Shown here in pieces: positions 34,076 to 42,361 of a stretch of 64,000 nt of DNA. Numbering within the stretch: the first letter of the stretch is position 1; every line of letters starts with the position of its first letter. The position numbers and the translations under genes were made by a program. Origin of the DNA: JBFKQC01 sp041627895 (GTDB taxonomy: Bacteria > Pseudomonadota > Alphaproteobacteria > Rhodobacterales > Rhodobacteraceae); assembly GCA_041627895.1 (NCBI GenBank), contig JBFKQC010000002.1:72158-136157 (forward strand), given 5' to 3'. The notes under the pieces were generated by a model, which did no database searches, was not told the origin of the DNA, and was given only the letters and a program-made list of their open reading frames with translations.

Positions 34076-35104
34076 TTACATCCCGACCTTGATCGTGCCG
34101 TCGACGATCGCCTTGCGCAGCGCTTCGAGTTCCGCCTTCAACTCGTCGGGCACATCCGCCTCCATGTCGTGGAACGGGGCCAGGCCCACGCCGCCGCTTT
34201 CCAGCGTGCCGACGATGACTCCGCCCTCGAAGGTGCCCTGCATCGCCGAGTCGATCACCTGGAACACGGTGCTGTCCATGTTCTTCATGATCGAGGTCAG
34301 GTAGACATGGCCCTTTTCCGGGTCGGTGACGTAAAGGTCGGCATCGACGCCGATGATCTTCAGCTTGTCGACCCCAAGTTCATCGGCCAGCGCGGCAGAG
34401 CCAAGGCCCACCGGGCCGGCGACCGGCAGCACGATGTCGGCGCCCTCGTCATAGAGGTTCTGGGCAAAGGCGCGTCCGTCGTCGAGCGACTCGAAGTTGT
34501 TCGTGAACAGGCCCTCGCGCGAGGTCGGGTTCCATCCCAGCACCTCGACCTCGGCGCCCTTCTCGGCGTTGTAATGCGCGACACCGGCGCTGAAGCCGTC
34601 CATGAAGATCGTCACCGGCGGGATGTTGATGCCGCCGAATGTGCCGACGATGCCGGTCTGCGACATGCCCGCCGACAGGTACCCGGCCAGGAACGCCGCC
34701 TGGTCGGTCGCATAGACCTGGCCCAGCACGTTCGGAATCGCCGGATCATAGGCGAAGTCGACGATCGAGAATTTCTGGTCCGGGTTGGCCTCGGCCGCCT
34801 TCTTCGTCGCGTCGCCCAGCAGGAAGCCGACGGTGACGATCACGTCGCAGGCGCCGCCGAGCAGCGAGTTGATGTTCGCCTCATAGTCGGTCTCGGCCTG
34901 CGATTCGAGGAACCGCGCGTCGATTCCAAGCTGTTCCTTCGCGTCCAGCACGCCCTTCCAGGCGGTCTGGTTGAAGCTGTTGTCGTCGATGCCGCCGGTA
35001 TCGGTGATCTGGCAGGCGGTGAACCCCAGGGCCGGCATCGCCGCGCCGAGCGCGAACAAGGCCGAAGCGGCGAAAGCGAGCCTGGTCGATGTCAGGTAGG
35101 TCAC
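34076..35104 (-). CDS. BMP-family substrate-binding protein
   Basis: 342 aa with a signal peptide ending near residue 27 (PALGF). The family opening 'ITDTGGIDDNSFNQTAWKG' is intact, as are 'VGFLLGDATKKAAEANPDQKFSIVDFA', 'ATDQAAFLAGYLSAGMSQTG' and 'VGTFGGINIPPVTIFMDGF'. BMP/PnrA proteins bind nucleosides or related purines in the periplasm. First gene of a four-gene importer operon; the FNR-type box at 35213-35226 is 115 bp from its start, not at the standard distance. Confidence 0.93.
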   Translation of the reverse strand: MTYLTSTRLAFAASALFALGAAMPALGFTACQITDTGGIDDNSFNQTAWKGVLDAKEQLGIDARFLESQAETDYEANINSLLGGACDVIVTVGFLLGDATKKAAEANPDQKFSIVDFAYDPAIPNVLGQVYATDQAAFLAGYLSAGMSQTGIVGTFGGINIPPVTIFMDGFSAGVAHYNAEKGAEVEVLGWNPTSREGLFTNNFESLDDGRAFAQNLYDEGADIVLPVAGPVGLGSAALADELGVDKLKIIGVDADLYVTDPEKGHVYLTSIMKNMDSTVFQVIDSAMQGTFEGGVIVGTLESGGVGLAPFHDMEADVPDELKAELEALRKAIVDGTIKVGM

Positions 35105-35212
35105 GGTGATATCTCCCCTCTTACGGCCGTGGCGACTGTCTCCGCCGCACCGGAAACCGGTGGCTGCGGCCGACCATGATTGCCGATTCTAGGGACCGGC
35201 GCAGGCCGCGCG

Positions 35213-35226
35213 TTGACCAAGGTCAA
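35213..35226. promoter_or_regulatory. FNR/Dnr-type box (upstream copy)
   Basis: TTGACCAAGGTCAA is a perfect TTGAC-N4-GTCAA palindrome in the divergent region between the BMP operon and the zinc alcohol dehydrogenase. It is 96 bp upstream of a second box, so it may act as a distal site or serve the leftward operon. Confidence 0.7.
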
Positions 35227-35308
35227 TACCGGCGCACGGACATCCCGGCGGCAAGATCGGCGATCGGGCCGGTGCGAAAGGCGACCCGAAAGGCGATCTT
35301 TCCGGTTC

Positions 35309-35352
35309 TTGACCCGGGTCAATGCCGATTTGCGCGGATCGGCGAGTATAAT
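35309..35352 (+). promoter_or_regulatory. FNR/Dnr-type promoter of the zinc alcohol dehydrogenase operon
   Basis: The box TTGACCCGGGTCAA (35309-35322) is followed by a perfect -10 hexamer TATAAT at 35347-35352. This is the class II activator layout, predicting a start near 35357-35359. The box centre is 67.5 bp before the GTG at 35383. Confidence 0.88.
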
Positions 35353-35382
35353 GATTGTCTATATCCAAAAAGGGGCGCCGCC

Positions 35383-36366
35383 GTGCGCGCGATGGTCCTG
35401 GAAAAGCCGAAGGCGCGACTCGTCGCGCGGAACCTGCCCGTGCCTGTGCCCGGGCATGGTGAAATCCGCCTGAAGGTCGAGGCCTGCGGCGTCTGCCGCA
35501 CCGATCTGCACATCGTCGACGGGGAACTTGCCAGCCCCGTGCTGCCGCTTGTTCCGGGCCACGAGATCGTCGGCCGGGTCGATGCGGTCGGCCCGGGCGT
35601 CGGAGACTTCGCGCCCGGACAGCGCGCGGGGATCCCCTGGCTGGGACGGACCTGCGGGGTCTGCCCGCACTGCCGGGCGCATCGCGAAAACCTGTGCGAC
35701 GCGCCGGCTTTCACCGGATACACCAGGAACGGCGGCTATGCCGAGTTCTGCGTCGCGGATGCGGCCTACGCCTTTCGGCTCGACGGCGACACCGATCCCG
35801 TGCGGCAGGCGCCGCTGCTTTGCGCCGGGCTGATCGGCTACAGGACGCTCAGGCTGGCCGGCCCGGCGAACCGCATCGGGCTTTTCGGGTTCGGGGCGGC
35901 GGCGCACATCCTCTGCCAGCTTTGCGTATGGCAGGGAAAGCGCGTCTTCGCCTTTACCCGCCCCGGCGACGCCTCGGGACAGGACTTCGCCCGCCGGATG
36001 GGCGCGGTCTGGGCCGGTCCGTCGGACCACCCGCCGCCCGAACCCCTGGACGCCGCGCTGATCTTCGCGCCGGTCGGCGCGCTGATCCCGCTTGCACTGA
36101 AGGCGGTTCGCAAGGGCGGCAGCGTCGTCGCCGGGGGTATCCACATGAGCGACATCCCGTCCCTTCCCTATGCGGACCTCTGGCACGAAAGGGTGATCCG
36201 GTCGGTCGCGAACCTGACCCGGGCGGATGGCGACGAGTTCCTGCCGCTGGCCGCGCAGGCCGGAATCAGGACCGAGACAAGGGCCTATCCGCTGGACCGC
36301 GCCAACGATGCGCTGGACGATCTGCGCGCGGGCAAGCTGACCGGCGCGGCGGTCCTTGTGCCCTGA
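35383..36366 (+). CDS. zinc-dependent alcohol dehydrogenase (medium-chain family)
   Basis: 327 aa from GTG 35383 (MRAMVLEKPKARLV), preceded by AGGGG; 'MRAMVL' is the usual beginning of this subfamily. Catalytic zinc residues are in 'VEACGVCRTDLHIVDGEL' and 'GHEIVG'. Structural zinc cysteines are in 'CGVCPHCRAHRENLC'. The nucleotide fold holds 'GLFGFGAAAHILCQL'. It would oxidise or reduce small alcohols and aldehydes. The promoter is FNR/Dnr-like, so use in fermentation or low-oxygen redox balance is likely. The APH/AAA fusion gene follows 16 bp later. Confidence 0.94.
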   Translation: MRAMVLEKPKARLVARNLPVPVPGHGEIRLKVEACGVCRTDLHIVDGELASPVLPLVPGHEIVGRVDAVGPGVGDFAPGQRAGIPWLGRTCGVCPHCRAHRENLCDAPAFTGYTRNGGYAEFCVADAAYAFRLDGDTDPVRQAPLLCAGLIGYRTLRLAGPANRIGLFGFGAAAHILCQLCVWQGKRVFAFTRPGDASGQDFARRMGAVWAGPSDHPPPEPLDAALIFAPVGALIPLALKAVRKGGSVVAGGIHMSDIPSLPYADLWHERVIRSVANLTRADGDEFLPLAAQAGIRTETRAYPLDRANDALDDLRAGKLTGAAVLVP

Positions 36367-36382
36367 ACGGGAGTGCCGGCAG

Positions 36383-37900
36383 ATGGCGGACGACCAGTCC
36401 GAAGCGATCCGGTTCCTGATGACTCCGGCCACCTATGGCGGGAAACGGCCGGAACACGTGGAAACCCACGGCGCGCATGTGTTTCTCGCCGGCGACACCG
36501 CACTGAAGATCAAGCGCGCGGTCCGGTACGACTATATGGACCTTTCGACGCTGGACCTGCGCGAAAGGATGTTGCGACGGGAACTCGAACTGAACCGCCC
36601 CGTCGCGCCCGGCATCTATCGCGACGTCGTGCCGATCACCCGCGGCCCCGGCGGGCTTGCCATAGATGGCGACGGGCCGCCGGTGGAATGGGTGCTGCGG
36701 ATGCACCGCTTCCCGAAAGAGGACGAACTGATCGAGGTCGCCGCACGCGGCGATCTGGACCCTGCGCTGGCGGACGAACTGGGCGGCGCCGTGGCGGATT
36801 TCCACATGGCGGCCCCGCTGCGCGAGGCGGACGGTGCCGAACTGATCCGCGCGATCCTGGACGAGTTGGACGACGCCTTCGTGGGGATGCGCCAGGAACT
36901 GGGCGCGGACCGCCGGTCTGCGTTTCACGATGCCACACGCGCGGCGCTGGAGCACATCGCGCCGCTGCTGCGCCAGCGCAGCGCGGCAGGTCACGTGCGC
37001 CGCTGCCACGGCGACCTGCACCTGCGGAACCTGGTCCTGATCGGCGGCAGGCCGGTGCCGTTCGACGCGCTGGAATTCGACGAGGTGCTGGGCACCTGCG
37101 ATGTGCTCTACGACCTGGCGTTTCTCTTGATGGACCTCGACCGGCTGGGCCACGGGCTGGCCGCGAACGTCACGCTCAACGCCTGGCTCCTCGCCTTCGG
37201 CGGACGCGAGGATGCGGGGCTTGCCGCGCTGCCGCTCTTCCTGTCGGTGCGGGCCGCGATCCGGGCAATGGTCACGGTCCAGACCGACCACGCCGCCGGC
37301 CGCCCCGGCGCGAACGACGCAGAGGCGCGGGACTTTCTCGACGAGGCCATGAAGGCGCTGTCGCCCAAGCCGCCGCTGCTTGTCGCCGTTGGCGGCCTGT
37401 CGGGCACCGGCAAGACCCTGGTTTCGCGCCGGCTTGCGCCCGGGATCGGCGCGATGCCCGGCGCGGTGCATCTGCGCAGCGATCTGGAACGCAAGCGCCT
37501 GGCCGGGGTCGGACCGCTCGACCATCTGCCGCCCGACGCCTATTCGGGCGCCTCGGGCAGGGAGGTCTATGCCGAGATGATGCAGCGCGCGCAGACGCTG
37601 CTTGCGGCCGGGCAATCCGTGCTGGCCGACGCCACATGGCTCTTGCCGGCAGAGCGGGCCGCGTTGCAACAGGTCGCACGGCGCGCCAGGGTGCCGTTCA
37701 AGGGCCTGTGGCTGGACGCCCCGGTGCAGGTGCTGCTGGAACGGGTATCGAAACGGACGGCCGACGCGTCGGATGCGGACGCAGCCGTCGTGCGGCTGCA
37801 GCACGGCCGCGACCCCGGCAGGATCGGCTGGACCCGCGTCGATGCCTCGGGCTCGCCGGAGACCACGCTGAACCGGGCGCTGGCGGTCTTGCAGTGCTGA
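36383..37900 (+). CDS. fused APH-like kinase and AAA/zeta-toxin-like ATPase
   Basis: 505 aa from ATG 36383. The N-terminal about 320 residues are APH-like, with 'VETHGAHVFLAGDTALKIKRAV', catalytic loop 'CHGDLHLRN' near 208 and 'FDALEFDE'. The C-terminal about 170 residues are a P-loop kinase with Walker A GGLSGTGKT at about 337-345, 'LRSDLERKRL' and 'VLADATWLLPAERAAL', as in COG0645-type proteins. Such fusions are widespread in FNR/Dnr-type stress clusters. The N-terminal half is paralogous to the stand-alone protein at 24795-25853. The substrate is unknown. Confidence 0.9.
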   Translation: MADDQSEAIRFLMTPATYGGKRPEHVETHGAHVFLAGDTALKIKRAVRYDYMDLSTLDLRERMLRRELELNRPVAPGIYRDVVPITRGPGGLAIDGDGPPVEWVLRMHRFPKEDELIEVAARGDLDPALADELGGAVADFHMAAPLREADGAELIRAILDELDDAFVGMRQELGADRRSAFHDATRAALEHIAPLLRQRSAAGHVRRCHGDLHLRNLVLIGGRPVPFDALEFDEVLGTCDVLYDLAFLLMDLDRLGHGLAANVTLNAWLLAFGGREDAGLAALPLFLSVRAAIRAMVTVQTDHAAGRPGANDAEARDFLDEAMKALSPKPPLLVAVGGLSGTGKTLVSRRLAPGIGAMPGAVHLRSDLERKRLAGVGPLDHLPPDAYSGASGREVYAEMMQRAQTLLAAGQSVLADATWLLPAERAALQQVARRARVPFKGLWLDAPVQVLLERVSKRTADASDADAAVVRLQHGRDPGRIGWTRVDASGSPETTLNRALAVLQC

Positions 37901-38428
37901 CGGCGCGGCGGTTCCGGCCGATTTCCCTCGAACGCGAACGAAGGGCACGCGCCTGATCGCCGGAGGGACGATTGCCGCTTGCCCCGATCTTGCGACACCG
38001 CCGGGAGAGCGCCGTTGGCCCGATCAGTCATCAAAAGAGATTTCGCAGCCTTTGCGGCAGATGCCGTCCGGCGTACGGACCCGGGCCCGTGCAGTCAATG
38101 CGTGGCCCTCTGACCCTCGATCGGGTGGCTGGTGGGATCGAGATGCATTTCCAGTTCCTTCTGATGGCCGAACATAGCAGTTCACTTTATTGAGCTATTT
38201 CAGATCATTATGAGACGAAGCCGCATCAAAGCTGAACATACCGATTCGCCAGATCGCGTTACGAAAGTTGGACCAACAGGCGCCCCAACGAGCACTTCAA
38301 GTACGGGACTTGCGGCTGGCTAGTTGCGTCGACCTAGCCCTTCAGTTGTGGCCAACGGCAAGCGCCGAAATACATCAGGAACTCGGCGGGTCGAACTGAG
38401 TGAGCCTCAGCAATCGGCGTCCGGTTGA
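37901..38428. other. non-coding stretch with an AT-richer segment
   Basis: 528 bp between convergent genes. The part at about 38150-38330 is visibly AT-richer than its surroundings and has no long frame on either strand. It could be the remnant of a mobile element or the end of an acquired segment. No inverted repeats, direct repeats or transposase motif could be confirmed. Confidence 0.4.
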
Positions 38429-40813
38429 TTACATGGCCAACCGCAGTAGGGGTCTTCCTAGGGACATCCGCTCTGCGACCGACACGATTGACGCTGCGTT
38501 GATGCAGAAATGCCGGTGAAGTTCTCCGATCTCGCCCGTCTGGCCGAAGTGATCGACACCAAGTGGCACCAACTGGTTTCCGTGAACCGAGCCGATCCAC
38601 GACAATGTTGCCGGATGCCCATCTAGCACAGTGATCAGAAGGCAATGTCGCGGAAGCGGCGCGAGCAGGCGTTCGATGTGCGATGTGGCGGAGGAATTGC
38701 CCCGCAGCCGGGCGCGCCGCGCAGCGGCCCATCCCGCATGAAGCCGATCAGCCGATGTCACGGCGAGAACGCCAATGTCCCTCCGGTCGTTTGCGATCCG
38801 ACCGGCCGCCTCGATCGCGGCTGGCGCGACAGCACCTTGATAGGCGATGACGATTTCTGCATTTGGTCCGGGTTCGCGGAGCCAGTAACCCCCGTCGATC
38901 ACCCCCTGCCTGAACGCGTCGTTTCGCCGGTCTGAGGGCTGTTCAAGCGGCCGAGTGGACAGGCGCAAGTAGACCGCACCGCCCGCCGAATCCTTCAGGA
39001 AGGTTCTCGGGTCTGGCGCGGCCGCATCATGTCGCTGCATGTGCTCGAACCCCCAATCCATGATCACGGACAACTCATCGGCAAAGGCGGGCTCGAACGC
39101 CGACAAACCGTCCTGGCTCATGCCGATCAGCGGGGTTCCGATGGACTGGTGGGCGCCGCCCTCGGGGGCAAGCGTCACGCCAGACGGCGTTCCCGCGATC
39201 ATGAAGCGCGCGTCCTGGTAGCAGGCATAGTTCAGCGCATCGAGACCGCGCGCGACGAAGGGGTCGTAGACCGTGCCCACCGGTAGCAGCCGCTCGCCGA
39301 AGAGGGAATGGCTGAGGCCGGCGGCGCCGAGGCCCAGGAAAAGGTTCATCTCGGCGATGCCCAGTTCCAGGTGCTGGCCCTCCGGTGTGAAATTCCATTT
39401 CTGGCTGGAGGGGATGTTCTCGGCCTTGAAGGTGTCGGACCGCGGGTCGCGGGCAAACAGGCCGCGGCGGTTCACCCAGGGGCTGAGGCCGGTCGAGACG
39501 GTTACGTCCGGCGACATGGTCACGATGCGGTCGGCCATCTCGCTTTCGGATTTCGCCAGCCGGTCGAGGATCTTGCCAAACGCGCCTTGTGTCGATTGCA
39601 CCTTGTCGTCCAGCCAGATCGGACCGTCGCCATCGTAACGGCGCGCCGTGTGACGGCGGGTGCCCCTGGCGAAGAACGGCACGCGGCCGAGGAAGGCGGT
39701 CAACTCGGCCCGGTTTCCGACGGTCGCCAGCGGCTCCCACTCCGCTCCCGCCGGCACGGCCATGGAGGCCTGAAACGCCTCCATCTGCGCGGTGGTCATC
39801 AGGCCGCCATGGTTATCCTTGTGCCCGGCCAGCGGGGTACCCCAGCCCTTGATCGTGTAGGCGAGAAAGACCGTGGGACGGTCGTCGGTGACGCCTGCGA
39901 AGGTCTCGCACAGCGACTCGACACAATGGCCGCCGAGGTTGTTCATCAGCTCGGCCAGTTCGGTATCGCTGCGCCGTTCTAGCAGCCCGGTCACCTCACC
40001 CTGGTCGCCGAGGCCGTCCATCAGGCGCTGCCGCCAGGCCGCGCCGCCCTTGTAGGTCAGCGCCGCATAGAGATCGTTCGGGCAGCGGTCGATCCAGTCG
40101 CGCAGGCGCTCGCCGCCCGGCTCGGTAAAAGCCGAACGCTGAAGCGCTCCGTACTTCAGGCGCACGACGCGCCATCCGAAGGCCGCGAAGGTGCCTTCGA
40201 TTCGTTGCCACAGCCCTTCGCGCACCACGCCGTCCAGCGACTGGCGGTTGTAGTCGATGACCCACCAAGTGTTGCGGAGGTCATTCTTCCAGCCTTCCTG
40301 CAGGCATTCATAGACGTTGCCCTCATCCAGTTCGGCGTCGCCGACCAGCGCCACCATGCGGCCCTCGCGCCGGCCCGCCGCCCAACCGTGCGCGTGGATG
40401 TAGTCCTGCACCAGGGACGCAAACGAGGTGATCGCGACGCCGAGGCCCACCGAGCCGGTGGAGAAATCCACGTCGTCGGTGTCCTTGGTGCGGCTTGGAT
40501 AGGATTGCGCACCGCCGAAGCCGCGGAAGTTCACCAGGTTCTCGCGCGTCTGATTGCCCATCAGATACTGCATGGCGTGGAAAACGGGCGAGGCGTGCGG
40601 CTTGACCGCCACCCGGTCCTCGGGCCGGAGCGCGTTGAAGTAGAGCGCCGTCATGATCGACACCATCGAGGCCGAGGAGGCCTGGTGGCCGCCGATCTTC
40701 ACGCCATGCTCTTCCTTTTCGCGGATGTGGTTGGCGTGGTGGATCGTCCAGCAGGCAAGCCACAGTAGGCGCCGCTCGACGGCTTTCAGGTGACGAATCT
40801 CTTGTTCGTTCAT
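38429..40813 (-). CDS. homodimeric 2-oxoacid dehydrogenase E1 (MdeB/AceE-like, transketolase fold)
   Basis: 794 aa from ATG 40813 (MNEQEIRHLKAVERRLLWL), where similarity to the family seems to begin; an in-frame ATG at 40930 would add 39 low-complexity residues. The thiamine diphosphate motif is GDAELDEGN (158-166). 'HKDNHGGLMTTAQM', 'GQHLELGIAEMNLF' and 'EGGAHQSIGTPLIGMSQ' agree with AceE-type E1. The protein is shorter than AceE (about 890 aa), as is MdeB, the 2-ketobutyrate E1 beside methionine gamma-lyase in pseudomonads. The divergent Lrp-type gene parallels mdeR. No methionine gamma-lyase gene follows. It probably decarboxylates 2-oxobutyrate or another short 2-oxoacid. Confidence 0.85.
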   Translation of the reverse strand: MNEQEIRHLKAVERRLLWLACWTIHHANHIREKEEHGVKIGGHQASSASMVSIMTALYFNALRPEDRVAVKPHASPVFHAMQYLMGNQTRENLVNFRGFGGAQSYPSRTKDTDDVDFSTGSVGLGVAITSFASLVQDYIHAHGWAAGRREGRMVALVGDAELDEGNVYECLQEGWKNDLRNTWWVIDYNRQSLDGVVREGLWQRIEGTFAAFGWRVVRLKYGALQRSAFTEPGGERLRDWIDRCPNDLYAALTYKGGAAWRQRLMDGLGDQGEVTGLLERRSDTELAELMNNLGGHCVESLCETFAGVTDDRPTVFLAYTIKGWGTPLAGHKDNHGGLMTTAQMEAFQASMAVPAGAEWEPLATVGNRAELTAFLGRVPFFARGTRRHTARRYDGDGPIWLDDKVQSTQGAFGKILDRLAKSESEMADRIVTMSPDVTVSTGLSPWVNRRGLFARDPRSDTFKAENIPSSQKWNFTPEGQHLELGIAEMNLFLGLGAAGLSHSLFGERLLPVGTVYDPFVARGLDALNYACYQDARFMIAGTPSGVTLAPEGGAHQSIGTPLIGMSQDGLSAFEPAFADELSVIMDWGFEHMQRHDAAAPDPRTFLKDSAGGAVYLRLSTRPLEQPSDRRNDAFRQGVIDGGYWLREPGPNAEIVIAYQGAVAPAAIEAAGRIANDRRDIGVLAVTSADRLHAGWAAARRARLRGNSSATSHIERLLAPLPRHCLLITVLDGHPATLSWIGSVHGNQLVPLGVDHFGQTGEIGELHRHFCINAASIVSVAERMSLGRPLLRLAM

Positions 40814-40868
40814 GTCGCGGCCCCAGGGTCGTGCGCCGGGCGATTCGGCGGCAGGTTGCGCCCGCACT

Positions 40869-40950
40869 GTGCCCGCATCCGCGCCGAATGTGCTGCCGAA
40901 GTTGACATATCTGTTTACAGGTTTCGGCATCTATTGCACATTGCGGGCAC
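40869..40950. promoter_or_regulatory. paired inverted GTGCCCGCA elements in the divergent Lrp/E1 promoter region
   Basis: GTGCCCGCA at 40869-40877 is repeated in exact inverse orientation at 40942-40950 (TGCGGGCAC), 64 bp apart. They flank a TTGACA at 40902-40907. The second copy lies just before the Lrp-family start at 40965. They are candidate operators for the Lrp-family protein controlling both divergent genes. Confidence 0.5.
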
Positions 40951-40964
40951 CAAGGGAGCAGAAA

Positions 40965-41432
40965 ATGCCAAAACGGGAACTCGACGCAACAGATATACGA
41001 ATACTGAACGCGCTTCAGGCGCAGGGCCGTCTGACAAACGTCGATCTTGCCGCACATGTGGGGCTGTCACCCTCGCCATGCCTCGCCCGGGTCAAGGCGC
41101 TTGAACACGCCGGGGTCATCGACAGCTACGTGGCGCTGGTAAGGCCCGAGGCGGTCGGCCACGGCGTCAACGTCTTCATTCAGGTCACGCTCGAACGCCA
41201 GGTCGAGCAGGCGCTGGAAAGGTTCGAGGCGCGGATGATGGCCTTCGACGAGGTGATGGAATGCTACCTGATGACCGGCGACAGCGATTATTTGGTGCGT
41301 CTGGTACTGCCCGACATGGAAAGCCTGCAGCGATTCATCGTGAAGGAATTGACCACCATCCCGGGTGTCGCCAATATCCGGTCGAGTTTTGCCTTGAAGC
41401 AGGTTAAGTACAAAACCGCACTTCCCCTGTAG
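40965..41432 (+). CDS. Lrp/AsnC-family transcriptional regulator (MdeR-like)
   Basis: 155 aa from ATG 40965, with GGGAGCAG upstream. The N-terminal helix-turn-helix is 'LDATDIRILNALQAQGRLTNVDLAAHVGLSPSPCLARVKALEHAGVI'. The C-terminal effector domain holds 'VMECYLMTGDSDYLVRLVLPDMESLQRFI' and 'IPGVANIRSSFALKQVKY'. Lrp-type proteins sense amino acids. Divergent arrangement with the MdeB-like E1 gene, 151 bp apart, suggests local control by a sulfur or branched amino acid signal (inference). Confidence 0.93.
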   Translation: MPKRELDATDIRILNALQAQGRLTNVDLAAHVGLSPSPCLARVKALEHAGVIDSYVALVRPEAVGHGVNVFIQVTLERQVEQALERFEARMMAFDEVMECYLMTGDSDYLVRLVLPDMESLQRFIVKELTTIPGVANIRSSFALKQVKYKTALPL

Positions 41433-41528
41433 GGCCGCAACGGATGAGAGGACCCGTGGGCGGCCCATCCCGACATTGCGAGGCGCAATAAACATGAGGC
41501 ATTGATATCCGCGCCGATTAAGCTTAGA

Positions 41529-41547
41529 TTGTAAACTGAATTTACAA
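41529..41547. promoter_or_regulatory. GntR-type operator A
   Basis: TTGTAAACTGAATTTACAA is a perfect inverted repeat with seven-base arms and a five-base spacer. It lies 20 bp before the GntR start, suggesting autoregulation. The same 19-bp layout recurs at 50761-50779 and 52784-52802. Confidence 0.75.
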
Positions 41548-41567
41548 CTTTGGCCCGTGGAGGTTAC

Positions 41568-42335
41568 GTGGCATTGGCGAGGTTATCGGCAAAGCAGGCC
41601 GTCGGTTTCACGACGGACAAGGGCAACTCGCCGCTGAACCGTACGAGCTATGCGGATCAGGCCTATGCCTACCTGTTTCATCAGATCACAAGTGGCGTCT
41701 ACGCGGAAGGCGAGGCGTTGCCGTCGGAAAACGAGCTTTGCGCACTGTTCGGCATCTCTCGGCCGGTGATCCGAAAGGCGCTGGAAAAACTGCGCGAGGA
41801 CGACCTGATCGAGTCGCGGCGGGGGGCCGGGTCGTTCGTGAAGCCGCGCGTGCGGGTCTCGGCGAAGGACGATGTGACGGCCGGCCGGCTGCGCGAATTG
41901 CTGATGAACCTGGAGTTCCGGAAGGTCATCGAACCCGAATCCGCGTTCCTTGCCGCGCAGCGCCGGACCGACGCCGATCTCGCGATCATCAAGGCCGCCG
42001 TGGACGAGTTCGAGGATTACTGCGTGCGCCAGGGCAAGGTCGGCCGCCATCTGGATTTCAAGTTCCACCATGCCGTGGCAACCGCCAGCGGCAACCGCCG
42101 CTTCGTCGAGGCGATCGCGGCGGTCGAATACGACGTGGACAACGCCGTCAACCTCGCCCGCTACCTGGGCCGGTTCGACCACCTGGAGCGATCCAAGAAA
42201 GTCTGGAAAGAGCATCTGGGGATGTACGAGGCCATCGAACGCCAGGACGCCGAGCAGGCGCGGCGGCTGATGGCCGACCACCTGGAGCAGGCGCGGCTCC
42301 GGATGATGAGCCCGCAGACATCCGCCAAGGGCTGA
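41568..42335 (+). CDS. GntR-family regulator with FCD-type effector domain
   Basis: 255 aa from GTG 41568, with TGGAGG five bases upstream. A winged helix lies at about 30-90 ('LPSENELCALFGISRPVIRKALEKLREDDLIESRRGAGSFV'). A helical FCD-like domain follows, with acidic and His residues in 'FHHAVATASGNRRFVEAI' and 'EHLGMYEAIERQDAEQARRLMADHL'. FCD domains bind small carboxylates, often with metal. Three near-identical 19-bp palindromes upstream of this gene and of the catabolic operons make it the likely repressor of the block 42-57 kb. Confidence 0.92.
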   Translation: MALARLSAKQAVGFTTDKGNSPLNRTSYADQAYAYLFHQITSGVYAEGEALPSENELCALFGISRPVIRKALEKLREDDLIESRRGAGSFVKPRVRVSAKDDVTAGRLRELLMNLEFRKVIEPESAFLAAQRRTDADLAIIKAAVDEFEDYCVRQGKVGRHLDFKFHHAVATASGNRRFVEAIAAVEYDVDNAVNLARYLGRFDHLERSKKVWKEHLGMYEAIERQDAEQARRLMADHLEQARLRMMSPQTSAKG

Positions 42336-42361
42336 CCTGTGGCTGCGTCATTGCCCGGCGG

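Noticed and set aside
35185..35473. Alternative plus-strand frames across the FNR-type promoters (one starting MIVYIQKGAPP)
   Set aside because: They cross the promoter elements and shift out of the alcohol dehydrogenase frame; the GTG at 35383 gives the family-typical start and a proper ribosome site.
37972..38193. Possible small gene in the 38-kb gap
   Set aside because: 73-codon frame without a ribosome site, domain or conserved composition; more likely non-coding.
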